Positions 1 through 6,508 are shown, counted from the stretch's first letter. The stretch: 6,945 nucleotides of DNA from an uncultured delta proteobacterium (GCA_903860995.1 CAIOSS010000474.1:1-6945), one strand, 5' to 3'. Notes: a model not told the origin generated them from the letters alone. Numbers and translations: made by a program.

Positions 1-3
1 ACG

Positions 4-946
4 TTGAGCCACGAGGGACAACGCATCGCGGACGAGCTCTCCGCGCTGCTCGAAGCGGTCGACGAGGCCCTGGCCCAGGGCGCCCCGCAGGCCGCGCTGC
101 GCCAGCGGGCGACGGAGGTGGGCGAGCAGATGCGCGCCGCCCTGCGCGCGGAGGTCGAGCCCCGGGCGGCGGCCCTGCGCGAGGCCCTGCGCGAGGCCCT
201 GGAGGCCCTCGAGCGCGCCACCCCGGCGGACGCGGGCGAGTCCACCTGGGGGCGCTTCGGCGAGCAGGTGCGCCCGGCGCAGGAGGCCCTCGCGTCGGCG
301 CTGGCACGCATGACCGCGGCCGCCCGCCCCCCGCGGCCGATGAACCGCGCACGAATGATCATGCACGTGGGCATGGGCACCTCGGCGACGGCGCTGACGG
401 TGCTGCTCCCCTCCCGGGCCTGGCTGGTGGGCCTGCCGCTCGCGGTGGGCGTGCTCGCGTGGACGGCGGAGTTCCTGCGGGTGCGCAGCGCGCGGGTCAA
501 CGAGCTGATGATGAAGCTCTTCGGCTCGGTGGCGCACGACCACGAGCGCACGCGGGTCAACTCGTCGACGTGGTTCGTCACGGGGCTGCTGCTCATCGCG
601 CTGGCCTTCCCCCCGCGCCGCCTGCACGGCGGCGGTGATGTCCCTCGCGGTGGGCGACACCGCGGCCTCGCTGGTGGGCCGCCGCTGGGGCCGCACCCGG
701 CTGCGCAACGGCCGCTCGCTGGAGGGCACCGCGGCCTTCGCGCTGGTGGCCGGCACCTCCTCCGCGCTCACCCTGCGGCTGGGCTACCCGATGGCGTGGT
801 CGCAGGCGCTGCTCATGGGCGCCGTGGCGGGCGTGGCGGGCGCGCTCACCGAGCTGTCGTCCGAGCGCCTCGACGACAACTTCAGCATCCCGGTGATGGT
901 GGCCGCGGTGCTCACCGTCGTGCTGATGATCCAGGGTCTCGCGTAG
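4..946 (+). pseudogene. Dolichol/phytol/diacylglycerol kinase-family membrane protein, frameshifted
   Basis: The family phosphorylates a lipid alcohol (polyprenol, phytol or diacylglycerol), usually with CTP, in the membrane. Residues 1-110 are a hydrophilic, Ala/Glu/Arg-rich helical region. The kinase domain follows, with RARMIMHVGMG near residue 116, two membrane segments around 128-158, and a conserved stretch from VNELMMKLFG to the segment ending at base 609. The remainder continues in the next frame from about base 611 and holds the family signature GDTAASLVGRRWG, then GRSLEGTAAF and three more hydrophobic segments, ending at TAG 944-946. Removing one C from the six-C run at 609-614 gives one continuous chain of about 313 residues. 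All expected motifs survive, so this is either a very recent mutation, an assembly error or a programmed shift. The TTG at 4 is the first visible start, and the true start may lie upstream of the window. The lipid substrate cannot be told from sequence. Confidence 0.72.
609..614 (+). other. Frameshift site in a six-C run
   Basis: Kinase coding sense moves from the frame starting at base 4 to the frame one base later within this homopolymer. Before it the protein reads LLIALAF. After it, skipping one base, it reads PRAACTAAVMSLAVGDTAAS, which restores the membrane segment and the nucleotide-binding signature. The original frame beyond this point runs to 963 as a proline, glycine and arginine-rich chain with no family resemblance. 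Confidence 0.75.
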
Positions 947-959
947 TCCGCGCGGACGG

Positions 960-1712
960 ATGAGCGACCTCCCCGCGGCCTCGCTCGCCGGCGTGACGAA
1001 GCGCTACGGCGACGAGGTGGCCCTCGGGCCCATCGACCTCGATGTCCCCGCCAACCGGACGACGGTGCTGCTCGGCCCGAGCGGCTGCGGCAAGAGCACC
1101 CTTCTCCGGCTTCTCAACGGGCTCATCGCCCCCGACGCGGGCGCCGTGCGGGTGCTGGGCGCCGCGGTCACCCCGGCGAGCGTGGAGGGGCTGCGCCGGC
1201 GGGTGGGCTACGTCATCCAGGAGGGAGGGCTCTTCCCGCACCTCACGGCGCGCGGCAACGTGACCCTGCTCGCTCGCTGGCTGCGGCGGCCGCCCGCGGA
1301 GGTCGACGCGCGGGTGGTCGAGCTCGCGGCGCTGGCGCGGCTGCCGACCGCCCTGCTCGACCGGCACCCTGGGGAGCTGTCGGGTGGTCAGCGGCAGCGG
1401 GTGGCCCTGATGCGGGCGCTGATGCTCGACCCCGAGATGCTGCTGCTCGACGAACCCCTCGGGGCGCTCGACCCGATGGTGCGCGCCGAGCTTCAGCGCG
1501 ACCTGCGCGGGGTGTTTCGCGCGCTGGGCAAGACCGTGGTGCTGGTCACCCACGACCTCCGCGAGGCGCGGCACTTCGGCGACCTGGTGGTGTTGTTGCG
1601 CGACGGGAGGGTGGCGCAGCAGGGCACCCTCGCGATGTTGGAGGGCGCCCCCGCGGACGGCTTCGTGAGGGACTTCCTCGGGGCGCAGACCGACCCCCCG
1701 GCGGGGCCGTGA
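960..1712 (+). CDS. ABC transporter ATP-binding protein, Opu/EgtV type
   Basis: This is the cytoplasmic ATPase that powers import of a quaternary-ammonium-type compound with the permease encoded next to it. The 250 residues contain every ATPase motif: Walker A GPSGCGKS (39-46), Q-loop Gln87 in VIQEGGLFPH, signature LSGGQ (140-144), Walker B LLLDE (161-165), D-loop GALD and switch His198 in VTHD. The VIQEGGLFPH wording and overall shape match the OpuA/OpuC/ProV branch. The protein ends soon after the ATPase core and lacks the C-terminal CBS pair that senses ionic strength in OpuA and OpuC ATPases, so osmotic gating by that route is absent. ATG 960 lies 13 bases after the kinase stop with no clear Shine-Dalgarno. 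The TGA at 1710-1712 overlaps the start of the next gene, indicating translational coupling. The substrate could be glycine betaine, choline or, given the neighbouring egt genes, ergothioneine. Confidence 0.9.
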   Translation: MSDLPAASLAGVTKRYGDEVALGPIDLDVPANRTTVLLGPSGCGKSTLLRLLNGLIAPDAGAVRVLGAAVTPASVEGLRRRVGYVIQEGGLFPHLTARGNVTLLARWLRRPPAEVDARVVELAALARLPTALLDRHPGELSGGQRQRVALMRALMLDPEMLLLDEPLGALDPMVRAELQRDLRGVFRALGKTVVLVTHDLREARHFGDLVVLLRDGRVAQQGTLAMLEGAPADGFVRDFLGAQTDPPAGP

Positions 1713-3193
1713 TGCGGGGGTCGTGGGCCGCCCTCCTCGCCGGGTGCGTCGCCCTCGGGTGCGCGCCCCGGGCCGTGCGCGTGGGCTCCAAGAACTTCAC
1801 CGAAGGGGTGATCCTCGGCGAGGTGGCGGCCCGCGCATGCGCGACCGGCGGCGCGACCACCGAGCACCGCCGTCAGCTCGGCGGCACGGCCGTGCTCTGG
1901 CGCGCCCTGCGCGCGGGCGAGATCGACGTCTACCCGGAGTACACGGGCACCCTCGCGGCGGAGCTGCTCCGGGGCGTCGACGCGCGCGACCTCGCCGGGA
2001 TGCGCCGCGCGCTCGCTCGCGAGGGCGTCGCGATGAGCGCGCCGCTGGGCTTCAACAACACCTACGCCCTGGGCGTGCCGGAGCCCCTCGCCGCCGCCCG
2101 CGGGCTGCGCACCCTCGGCGACCTGCGCGGGCACCCGGGGCTGGCGCTGGGCCTGTCGCACGAGTTCCTCGACCGCGCCGACGGCTGGCCCGGGCTGCGC
2201 GCCCGCTACGGGCTCCCGCAGCGCGACGTGCGCGGCATGGACCACGACCTCGCCTACCGCGCCCTCTCCGCCGGGGCCATCCAGGTGACGGACCTCTACA
2301 CCACCGACGCGGAGATCGCCTGGCACCACCTGCGCGTGCTCGCCGACGACCGGGCTTACTTCCCGGAGTATTCCGCGGTGCTGCTCTACCGGGCCGACCT
2401 CGCGCGCCGGGCGCCGGGCTGCGTGCGGGCGCTGGAGTCCCTCGGCGGCAGCCTCGACGCCGCCACCATGATCGACCTCAACGACCGGGTGAAGCGCCGC
2501 CGTCGCACCGAGTCCGCCGTCGCCGCGGCCTGGCTGGAGGAGCACCGCGGGCTGCGCACCGCCGTCGCCGCCGAGGGCCGCGCGGCGCGGGTCTGGCTGC
2601 GCACCCGGGAGCACATCGCGATGGTGCTGGCGTCGCTGCTGGCGGCGGTGCTGTGCGCGGTTCCGCTGGGCGTTGCGGCGGCGCGACGCCCGCGGTTGGG
2701 CGCGCTGGTGCTGGGCGCCGCGGGGGTGCTGCAGACGGTCCCCTCGCTGGCGCTGCTGGTGCTGCTCATCCCGGTGCTGGGCATCGGCGCGGCGCCCGCG
2801 GTGGCGGCCCTCTTCCTCTACTCGCTGCTGCCCATCGTGCAGAACACCGTCGCGGGCCTGCGCGGCATCGCGCCGTCGCTGCGGGAGAGCGCCGAGGCGC
2901 TGGGCCTGCCGCCCTCCGCGCGCCTGCGCCTGGTGGAGCTGCCCCTCGCGCTGCCGTCGATCCTGGCGGGCGTGAAGACCGCCGCGGTGATCAACGTGGG
3001 CACCGCCACCCTCGGCGCGATGGTGGGCGCCGGGGGCTACGGGCAGCCCATCCTGCGCGGGATACGCCTCGACTCGACGGCGACCATCATGGAGGGCGCG
3101 CTGCCCGCCGCGGCGCTGGCGCTGCTCACCCAGGCGCTCTTCGCGCTCATCGAGCGCGCGGCGGTGCCGCGCCCGCTGCGCGGCGGGCGCTGA
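1709..3193 (+). CDS. Fused substrate-binding/permease protein of Opu-type ABC transporter (possible EgtU-like ergothioneine importer)
   Basis: One chain carries both the ligand-capturing and the membrane-channel parts of the importer. Numbering from ATG 1712 (GTG 1709 is also possible), residues 1-12 form a very short lipoprotein-like signal with lipobox LLAGC, predicting lipidation at Cys12. Residues 22-285 are a periplasmic OpuBC/OpuCC-type binding domain with GSKNFTEG (25-32), IDVYPEYTGT (71-80), FNNTYAL (114-120), DLYTTDAEI (194-202) and ADDRAYFPEY (211-220). Residues 300-485 are a permease with about five or six membrane segments, including VLQTVPSLALL (339-349) and FLYSLLPIVQNT (368-379). 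They also hold the EAA coupling loop RESAEALGL..VELPLALP (391-415) and MVGAGGYGQPILRGI (437-451). EgtU, OpuF and ProWX fusions, as I recall them, place the permease first, so this order is reversed. The gene overlaps the ATPase stop by 1-4 bases. Ligand identity is not settled: the family is certain, ergothioneine is inferred from context. Confidence 0.88.
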   Translation: MMRGSWAALLAGCVALGCAPRAVRVGSKNFTEGVILGEVAARACATGGATTEHRRQLGGTAVLWRALRAGEIDVYPEYTGTLAAELLRGVDARDLAGMRRALAREGVAMSAPLGFNNTYALGVPEPLAAARGLRTLGDLRGHPGLALGLSHEFLDRADGWPGLRARYGLPQRDVRGMDHDLAYRALSAGAIQVTDLYTTDAEIAWHHLRVLADDRAYFPEYSAVLLYRADLARRAPGCVRALESLGGSLDAATMIDLNDRVKRRRRTESAVAAAWLEEHRGLRTAVAAEGRAARVWLRTREHIAMVLASLLAAVLCAVPLGVAAARRPRLGALVLGAAGVLQTVPSLALLVLLIPVLGIGAAPAVAALFLYSLLPIVQNTVAGLRGIAPSLRESAEALGLPPSARLRLVELPLALPSILAGVKTAAVINVGTATLGAMVGAGGYGQPILRGIRLDSTATIMEGALPAAALALLTQALFALIERAAVPRPLRGGR

Positions 3194-3194
3194 T

Positions 3195-3325
3195 GCGAGA
3201 CCTCCCCCCCCAGGCCCCCTCTCCATAAATGGAGAGGGGGAGCAAAGAGCCAGAACTCAAGCGATTTCGTCCCACTCTGACCCCCTCTCCATTTATGGAG
3301 AGGGGGCCTGGGGGTGAGGTCTCGC
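3195..3325. repeat. Inverted pair of palindromes (REP doublet / REPIN-like)
   Basis: Two arms, 3195-3240 and 3281-3325, are reverse complements of each other. There is a 29-base perfect core (3212-3240 against 3281-3309) and a 9-base perfect outer end (gcgagacct against aggtctcgc), with one substitution and one indel in the C/G run between them. Each arm is also a palindrome on its own, with stem ccccctctccat pairing atggagaggggg (12 bp) around a 2-base centre, aa on the left and tt on the right. The spacer is 40 bases. The left arm begins two bases after the transporter stop. This layout matches REP doublets mobilised by RAYT transposases, but no transposase is in the window. Between convergent genes its hairpins could also limit read-through from both sides, although no T-run follows. 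Confidence 0.85.
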
Positions 3326-3360
3326 GAAGCCGTGCGCTCGACCAACCGGGCCACCGCGCT
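3326..3360 (-). other. tRNA-like 5' half, possible remnant
   Basis: Read on the minus strand from 3360, this stretch lines up with the first half of a tRNA: a seven-base acceptor strand, T8, GCCC at 10-13, G18-G19, then GAGC at 22-25 and a T in position 33 of a putative anticodon loop. Three of four D-stem pairs form (C12-A23 fails), and A14 and A21 are not conserved. The similarity stops where the palindromic repeat begins, and no 3' half or T-arm is present. It cannot be a working tRNA. Chance resemblance in GC-rich DNA is quite possible. Confidence 0.22.
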
Positions 3361-3377
3361 AGAGGTCTTCGTCCCGG

Positions 3378-4109
3378 TCACTCCTCGCCGGGCGCCAGGT
3401 CGAGCTCGGGGTACCTCCGGAAGATCCCCTTCTCGTTGAAGGCGATGCGCCGCGGCGACGCCAGGTAGGCCGCGATGCCCGCTCTCTCCGCCACGCGGTC
3501 GTGCAGCGCCACCACCCGCGGCGCCTTCGGCTCGACCGCCGCCATCGCCCGCGGGAAGGCGTAGCGCAGCCCCTCGACCACCTGGAAGAGCGACAGGTCG
3601 ACGTAGCTCGCCGCCTCCCCGACGAGCCATCCGCTCGCGCCGTTGCGCTCGATCGCCCCCTCGAAGTACCCGACGAACTTCACCAGCCGCTGGGACACGA
3701 AGCCCACCGCGCGCCGCCGGGCCTCGGGCTTCTGGTCTTCGTAATAGAGCGCCGTTCCCACCGGGTGGTGCGTGTCGTGCGCCTCCGACACCAGGTCGGC
3801 CACCGTCAGCTGCAGCTGCAGCGCGCGGTGCTGCCCCGCCTCGTCCGTGGGCGCGAGCCCGATCTTCGGCGCGACGTAGTGGAGGATGTTGGCCACCTGC
3901 GCGATAACCAGTGAGGCGTGGCGCAACACCGGCGGCGCGAAGGGCGCAGTGCCCTCGAAGCCCTCGCCGCGTAGGATGCCCGCGACGGCCTTCACCCCCT
4001 GCGGGCCGCGCGCGACGTCGTCGTACGCGACGCCCGCGTCCTCGAACGCGAGCCGGATGAACTCCCCGCGCCCCTGAATCCCTGGCCAATAGAACAGCTC
4101 GTATGCCAT
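3378..4109 (-). CDS. Glutathione S-transferase family protein (sigma-like)
   Basis: GSTs conjugate or transfer glutathione to electrophiles in the cytoplasm. This 243-residue protein has the two-domain GST plan. The thioredoxin-like N-terminal half opens with YELFYWPGIQGRGEFIRL, which resembles sigma-class enzymes and places Tyr7 as the candidate catalytic tyrosine. The cis-proline motif is PPVL at 59-62, and the glutathione-binding loop is AQVANILHYVA at 70-80. An all-helical C-terminal half follows, with SYVDLSLFQVVEGL at 168-181. The usual serine after the loop glutamine is replaced by Val72, so glutathione binding may be altered. The ATG at 4109-4107 is supported by GGAGG (4122-4118) eight bases upstream. 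The gene is transcribed away from egtB, with its 3' end facing the transporter across the palindromic repeat. Substrate is unknown. A role in thiol or electrophile defence alongside ergothioneine is inference. Confidence 0.86.
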   Translation of the reverse strand: MAYELFYWPGIQGRGEFIRLAFEDAGVAYDDVARGPQGVKAVAGILRGEGFEGTAPFAPPVLRHASLVIAQVANILHYVAPKIGLAPTDEAGQHRALQLQLTVADLVSEAHDTHHPVGTALYYEDQKPEARRRAVGFVSQRLVKFVGYFEGAIERNGASGWLVGEAASYVDLSLFQVVEGLRYAFPRAMAAVEPKAPRVVALHDRVAERAGIAAYLASPRRIAFNEKGIFRRYPELDLAPGEE

Positions 4110-4256
4110 CGATGAGACCTCCGATCGCCATCGCTAGATCATCCCGGGCTGAGCGTCCATCGACCCCGCGTGCCCGGGCGCGGCTGGCGACCGGCGGTCG
4201 GGGGCCACAGTGCGTAGGGGTAACCCGATCGATGACGACGGCGTAGAGGTGACCGC
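4110..4256. promoter_or_regulatory. Divergent intergenic region between the GST gene and egtB
   Basis: This 147-base spacer must hold the GST promoter on the minus strand and probably the egtB promoter on the plus strand. It contains the GST ribosome-binding site (4118-4122) and a GAGG site at 4246-4249 for egtB. A 13-base inverted repeat, cgaccg-g-cggtcg, lies at 4188-4200 near the centre and could be an operator. I could not identify convincing -35/-10 pairs. It shows no coding sense. Confidence 0.4.
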
Positions 4257-5588
4257 GTGAGACGAGAACCCCCCCGCGAGCTGCGCGCAGCGCTCGCCGC
4301 AGACCTCCAGGCCGCCCGTCGTGAGACCGACGCGCTCTTCGACCGGCTCACCCCCGAGGCCCTGTTCGCCCGGCCCATCGCCGAGCGCCACCGCCTGGTC
4401 TTCTACCTCGGCCACCTCGAGGCCTTCGACTGGAACCTCATCGTCCGCGACTGCCTCCACGCCCCGTCGCGCCGCGAGGACTTCGAGCGCCTCTTCGCCT
4501 TCGGCATCGACCCCGTCCACGGCGACCTCCCCCGCGACACCGCCCGCGACTGGCCCGCGGCCTCGGCCATCCGCCCGTGGATCGCCGCCGCCCGCGTCGA
4601 CGTCGACGAGGCCCTCGCCACCGCCCCCCTCACCGGCTGGCTCACCGGGGCCTGGGCCGCCCGCCTCGCCGTCGAGCACCGGCTCATGCACGCCGAGACC
4701 CTCTCCTACCTCCTGCACCGCCTCGCCTCTTCGTCGCTCGTCCCACAGCCCATCGCGCGCCACGACGCCGTGACCCCAGCCCCCTCCGCCTGGATCGACG
4801 TCCCCGCGGGCCGCGCCACCCTCGGCGTCGCGCGCGCCGAGAACCCCTACGGCGTCTGGGACAACGAGCACGACGAGCACGCCGTCGACGTGCCGGCCTT
4901 CCGGGTGCAGTCGCACAAGGTCACCAACGCCGACTGGCTCGCCTTCGTCGAGGCCGGCGGCTACCGCGACGACGCCCTCTGGACCGACGACGACCGCGCC
5001 TGGCGCGAGCGCGAGAACGTCACCCACCCGGCGTTCTGGTCGCGCCGCGACGGGCGCTGGCGGTGGCGCGCGCTGTTCGGCGAGGTGCCGCTGGCGCCCG
5101 CGACCCCGGTGTACGTGAGCCACGCCGAGGCCCGCGCCTACGCCCGCTGGCGGGGGGCCTCGCTCCCCACCGAGGCCCAGTGGCACCGCGCCGCCTACGC
5201 CACCTCCGACGGCCGCGAGAGCCCCTTCCCCTGGGGCTCTGCCCCGCCGGTGCCGGGCCTGCACGGCAACTTCGGCTTCGCCCACGTCGACCCCACCCCC
5301 GTGGGCGCACACCCCGCGGGGCGCAGCGCGCTCGGCGTCGACGAGATGCTCGGCAACGGCTGGGAGTGGACCCGCAGCCCCTTCGCCCCGCTGCCGGGCT
5401 TCACCCCGCTGCCCTTCTACCAGACCTACTCCGCCGGCTTCTTCGACGACCGCCACTTCGTCCTCAAGGGCGCCTCTCCGCGCACGGCGACGGCCTTCCT
5501 GCGCCGGTCGTTCCGCAACTGGTTCCAACCGCATTACCCGCACGTGTATGCGACGCTCCGCTGCGTCGACGATGGGAGCCCCGCATGA
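4257..5588 (+). CDS. egtB: Ergothioneine biosynthesis protein EgtB, non-heme iron sulfoxide synthase
   Basis: EgtB uses iron and O2 to join the sulfur of cysteine or gamma-glutamylcysteine to C2 of hercynine's imidazole ring, giving a sulfoxide that is then cleaved to ergothioneine. The 443 residues show an N-terminal DinB-like four-helix domain (about 10-155) with the expected iron ligands: His53 in YLGHLEAFDWN, and His141 and His145 in the HxxxHxE motif EHRLMHAET. The formylglycine-generating-enzyme/sulfatase-modifying fold follows (about 177-437), with RWRGASLPTEAQWHRAA, GNGWEWTRSPF (366-376), LKGASPRTA and SFRNWFQPHYP. The GTG start at 4257 has GAGG seven bases upstream and an in-frame TGA at 4233 just before it. 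The stop overlaps egtD by four bases (ATGA). No egtA or egtC is nearby, which fits enzymes of the Chloracidobacterium type that use cysteine directly, but the sulfur donor is not proven. OvoA is excluded by the lack of a fused methyltransferase. Confidence 0.87.
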   Translation: MRREPPRELRAALAADLQAARRETDALFDRLTPEALFARPIAERHRLVFYLGHLEAFDWNLIVRDCLHAPSRREDFERLFAFGIDPVHGDLPRDTARDWPAASAIRPWIAAARVDVDEALATAPLTGWLTGAWAARLAVEHRLMHAETLSYLLHRLASSSLVPQPIARHDAVTPAPSAWIDVPAGRATLGVARAENPYGVWDNEHDEHAVDVPAFRVQSHKVTNADWLAFVEAGGYRDDALWTDDDRAWRERENVTHPAFWSRRDGRWRWRALFGEVPLAPATPVYVSHAEARAYARWRGASLPTEAQWHRAAYATSDGRESPFPWGSAPPVPGLHGNFGFAHVDPTPVGAHPAGRSALGVDEMLGNGWEWTRSPFAPLPGFTPLPFYQTYSAGFFDDRHFVLKGASPRTATAFLRRSFRNWFQPHYPHVYATLRCVDDGSPA

Positions 5589-6508
5589 CCGACGCGACCG
5601 CCATCCTCCAGGGCCTGCGCGCCCGCCCGAAGACCCTCCCCACGGCCCTCCTCTACGACGCCCTCGGCTCGGCCCTCTTCGAGGCCATCACCGAGCTGCC
5701 CGAGTACGGCCTCACCCGCGCCGACCTGCGGCTCATCGACGCCCACGCCGCCGACGCCGTTCGCGCCCTCGGCGGCCCCCTCGACGTCGTCGAGCTCGGC
5801 CCCGGCGGCGGGCGCAAGGCCGCCCTCTTCCTCCCGGCGGTCACCGCGCGGCAGCCGTCCACGGTCTTCACCGCCATCGACGTCTCCGCGAGCGCCCTGC
5901 GCGAGTGCCGCCACGCCCTCGAAGGCATCGACACCGTCGAGGTGCGCTGCGTCGAGGCCACCTACCTCGACGGGCTGCGCCGCGCCCCGCGGGTGCCGGG
6001 CGCGCGCCGGCTCGTGCTCTTCCTCGGCAGCAACCTGTCCAACTTCGACCGCCGCGACGCGCTCGCCTTCCTGCGCGACGTGCGCGCGGCGCTGCTCCCC
6101 GGCGACGCCCTGCTGCTGGCCACCGACCTGGAGAAGCCCGCCGCGGCGCTGCTCCCGGCCTACGACGACGCGCTCGGGGTCACCGCGGCCTTCAACCGCA
6201 ACGTGCTGGTGCGGCTCAACCGCGAGTGGGGCGCGGACTTCCGCCTCCCGGACTTCGCCCACGAGGCCCGCTGGAACGCCCCCGAACGTCGCATCGAGAT
6301 GCACCTCGTGGCGCAGCGCGCGTGCGAGGTGCACCTCCGGGGCGAGGTGCTCACCTTCGCCGCGGGGGAGAGCATCTGGACCGAGTCCAGCCACCGCTTC
6401 CGCGCCGACGAGCTGCGCGCCTGGGCGGACGAGTCGGGCTTTGCGTGCATCCAACAGTGGACCGACCCCGCGTGGCCCTTCGCCCACTCGCTCTTCCAGG
6501 CCCGCTGA
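5585..6508 (+). CDS. egtD: L-histidine N-alpha-methyltransferase EgtD
   Basis: EgtD methylates histidine three times with S-adenosylmethionine to give hercynine, the first step of ergothioneine synthesis. The 307 residues match the family in length and motifs. They include the SAM-binding loop VELGPGGGRKA (69-79), AIDVSASAL (97-105), FLGSNLSNFDR (146-156) and AYDDALGVTAAFNRNVL (192-208). The histidine-pocket residues known from the Mycobacterium smegmatis enzyme all have counterparts: Tyr24 (Tyr39 there), Tyr41 in PEYGLTR (Tyr56), Asn153 (Asn166), Tyr193 (Tyr206), Met239 in RIEM (Met252), and Glu267 and Ser269 in WTESSHRF (Glu282, Ser284). The alignment to those numbers is from memory, but the spacing is consistent. 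These residues support histidine rather than another amino acid as substrate. The start at 5585 overlaps the egtB stop by four bases with GGGAG (5574-5578) upstream, so the two are translationally coupled. Confidence 0.92.
   Translation: MTDATAILQGLRARPKTLPTALLYDALGSALFEAITELPEYGLTRADLRLIDAHAADAVRALGGPLDVVELGPGGGRKAALFLPAVTARQPSTVFTAIDVSASALRECRHALEGIDTVEVRCVEATYLDGLRRAPRVPGARRLVLFLGSNLSNFDRRDALAFLRDVRAALLPGDALLLATDLEKPAAALLPAYDDALGVTAAFNRNVLVRLNREWGADFRLPDFAHEARWNAPERRIEMHLVAQRACEVHLRGEVLTFAAGESIWTESSHRFRADELRAWADESGFACIQQWTDPAWPFAHSLFQAR

Noticed and set aside
615..963. Continuation of the first frame of the lipid kinase to a TGA overlapping the ATPase start.
   Set aside because: The residues are Gly/Arg/Pro-rich without family resemblance, while the next frame carries the conserved kinase motifs. 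The ATGA overlap at 960 appears coincidental.
1493..3226. A long open frame of 577 codons on the minus strand opposite the transporter genes.
   Set aside because: It is an antisense shadow: Arg/Gly/Ala/His-rich with no domain, and it lies opposite two genes with full family motifs.
3195..3325. CRISPR array or insertion-sequence ends.
   Set aside because: There are only two copies, in inverted rather than direct orientation, with a 40-base spacer and no transposase or cas gene.
3037..4131. A 364-codon minus-strand frame covering the repeat and the GST gene.
   Set aside because: It reads the GST gene out of frame and translates the palindromic repeat. The frame at 3378-4109 has the GST motifs and a good ribosome-binding site.
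4577..5584. A long upstream in-frame extension of egtD through egtB.
   Set aside because: The extension is an arginine/proline-rich out-of-frame reading of egtB. The EgtD family starts near 5585, with a ribosome-binding site and ATGA overlap.
4257..6508. Ovothiol (OvoA) or selenoneine (SenA) pathway instead of ergothioneine.
   Set aside because: OvoA would carry a fused C-terminal methyltransferase, and selenoneine clusters include senB and senC. Neither is present here, and a separate EgtD with histidine-pocket residues is.
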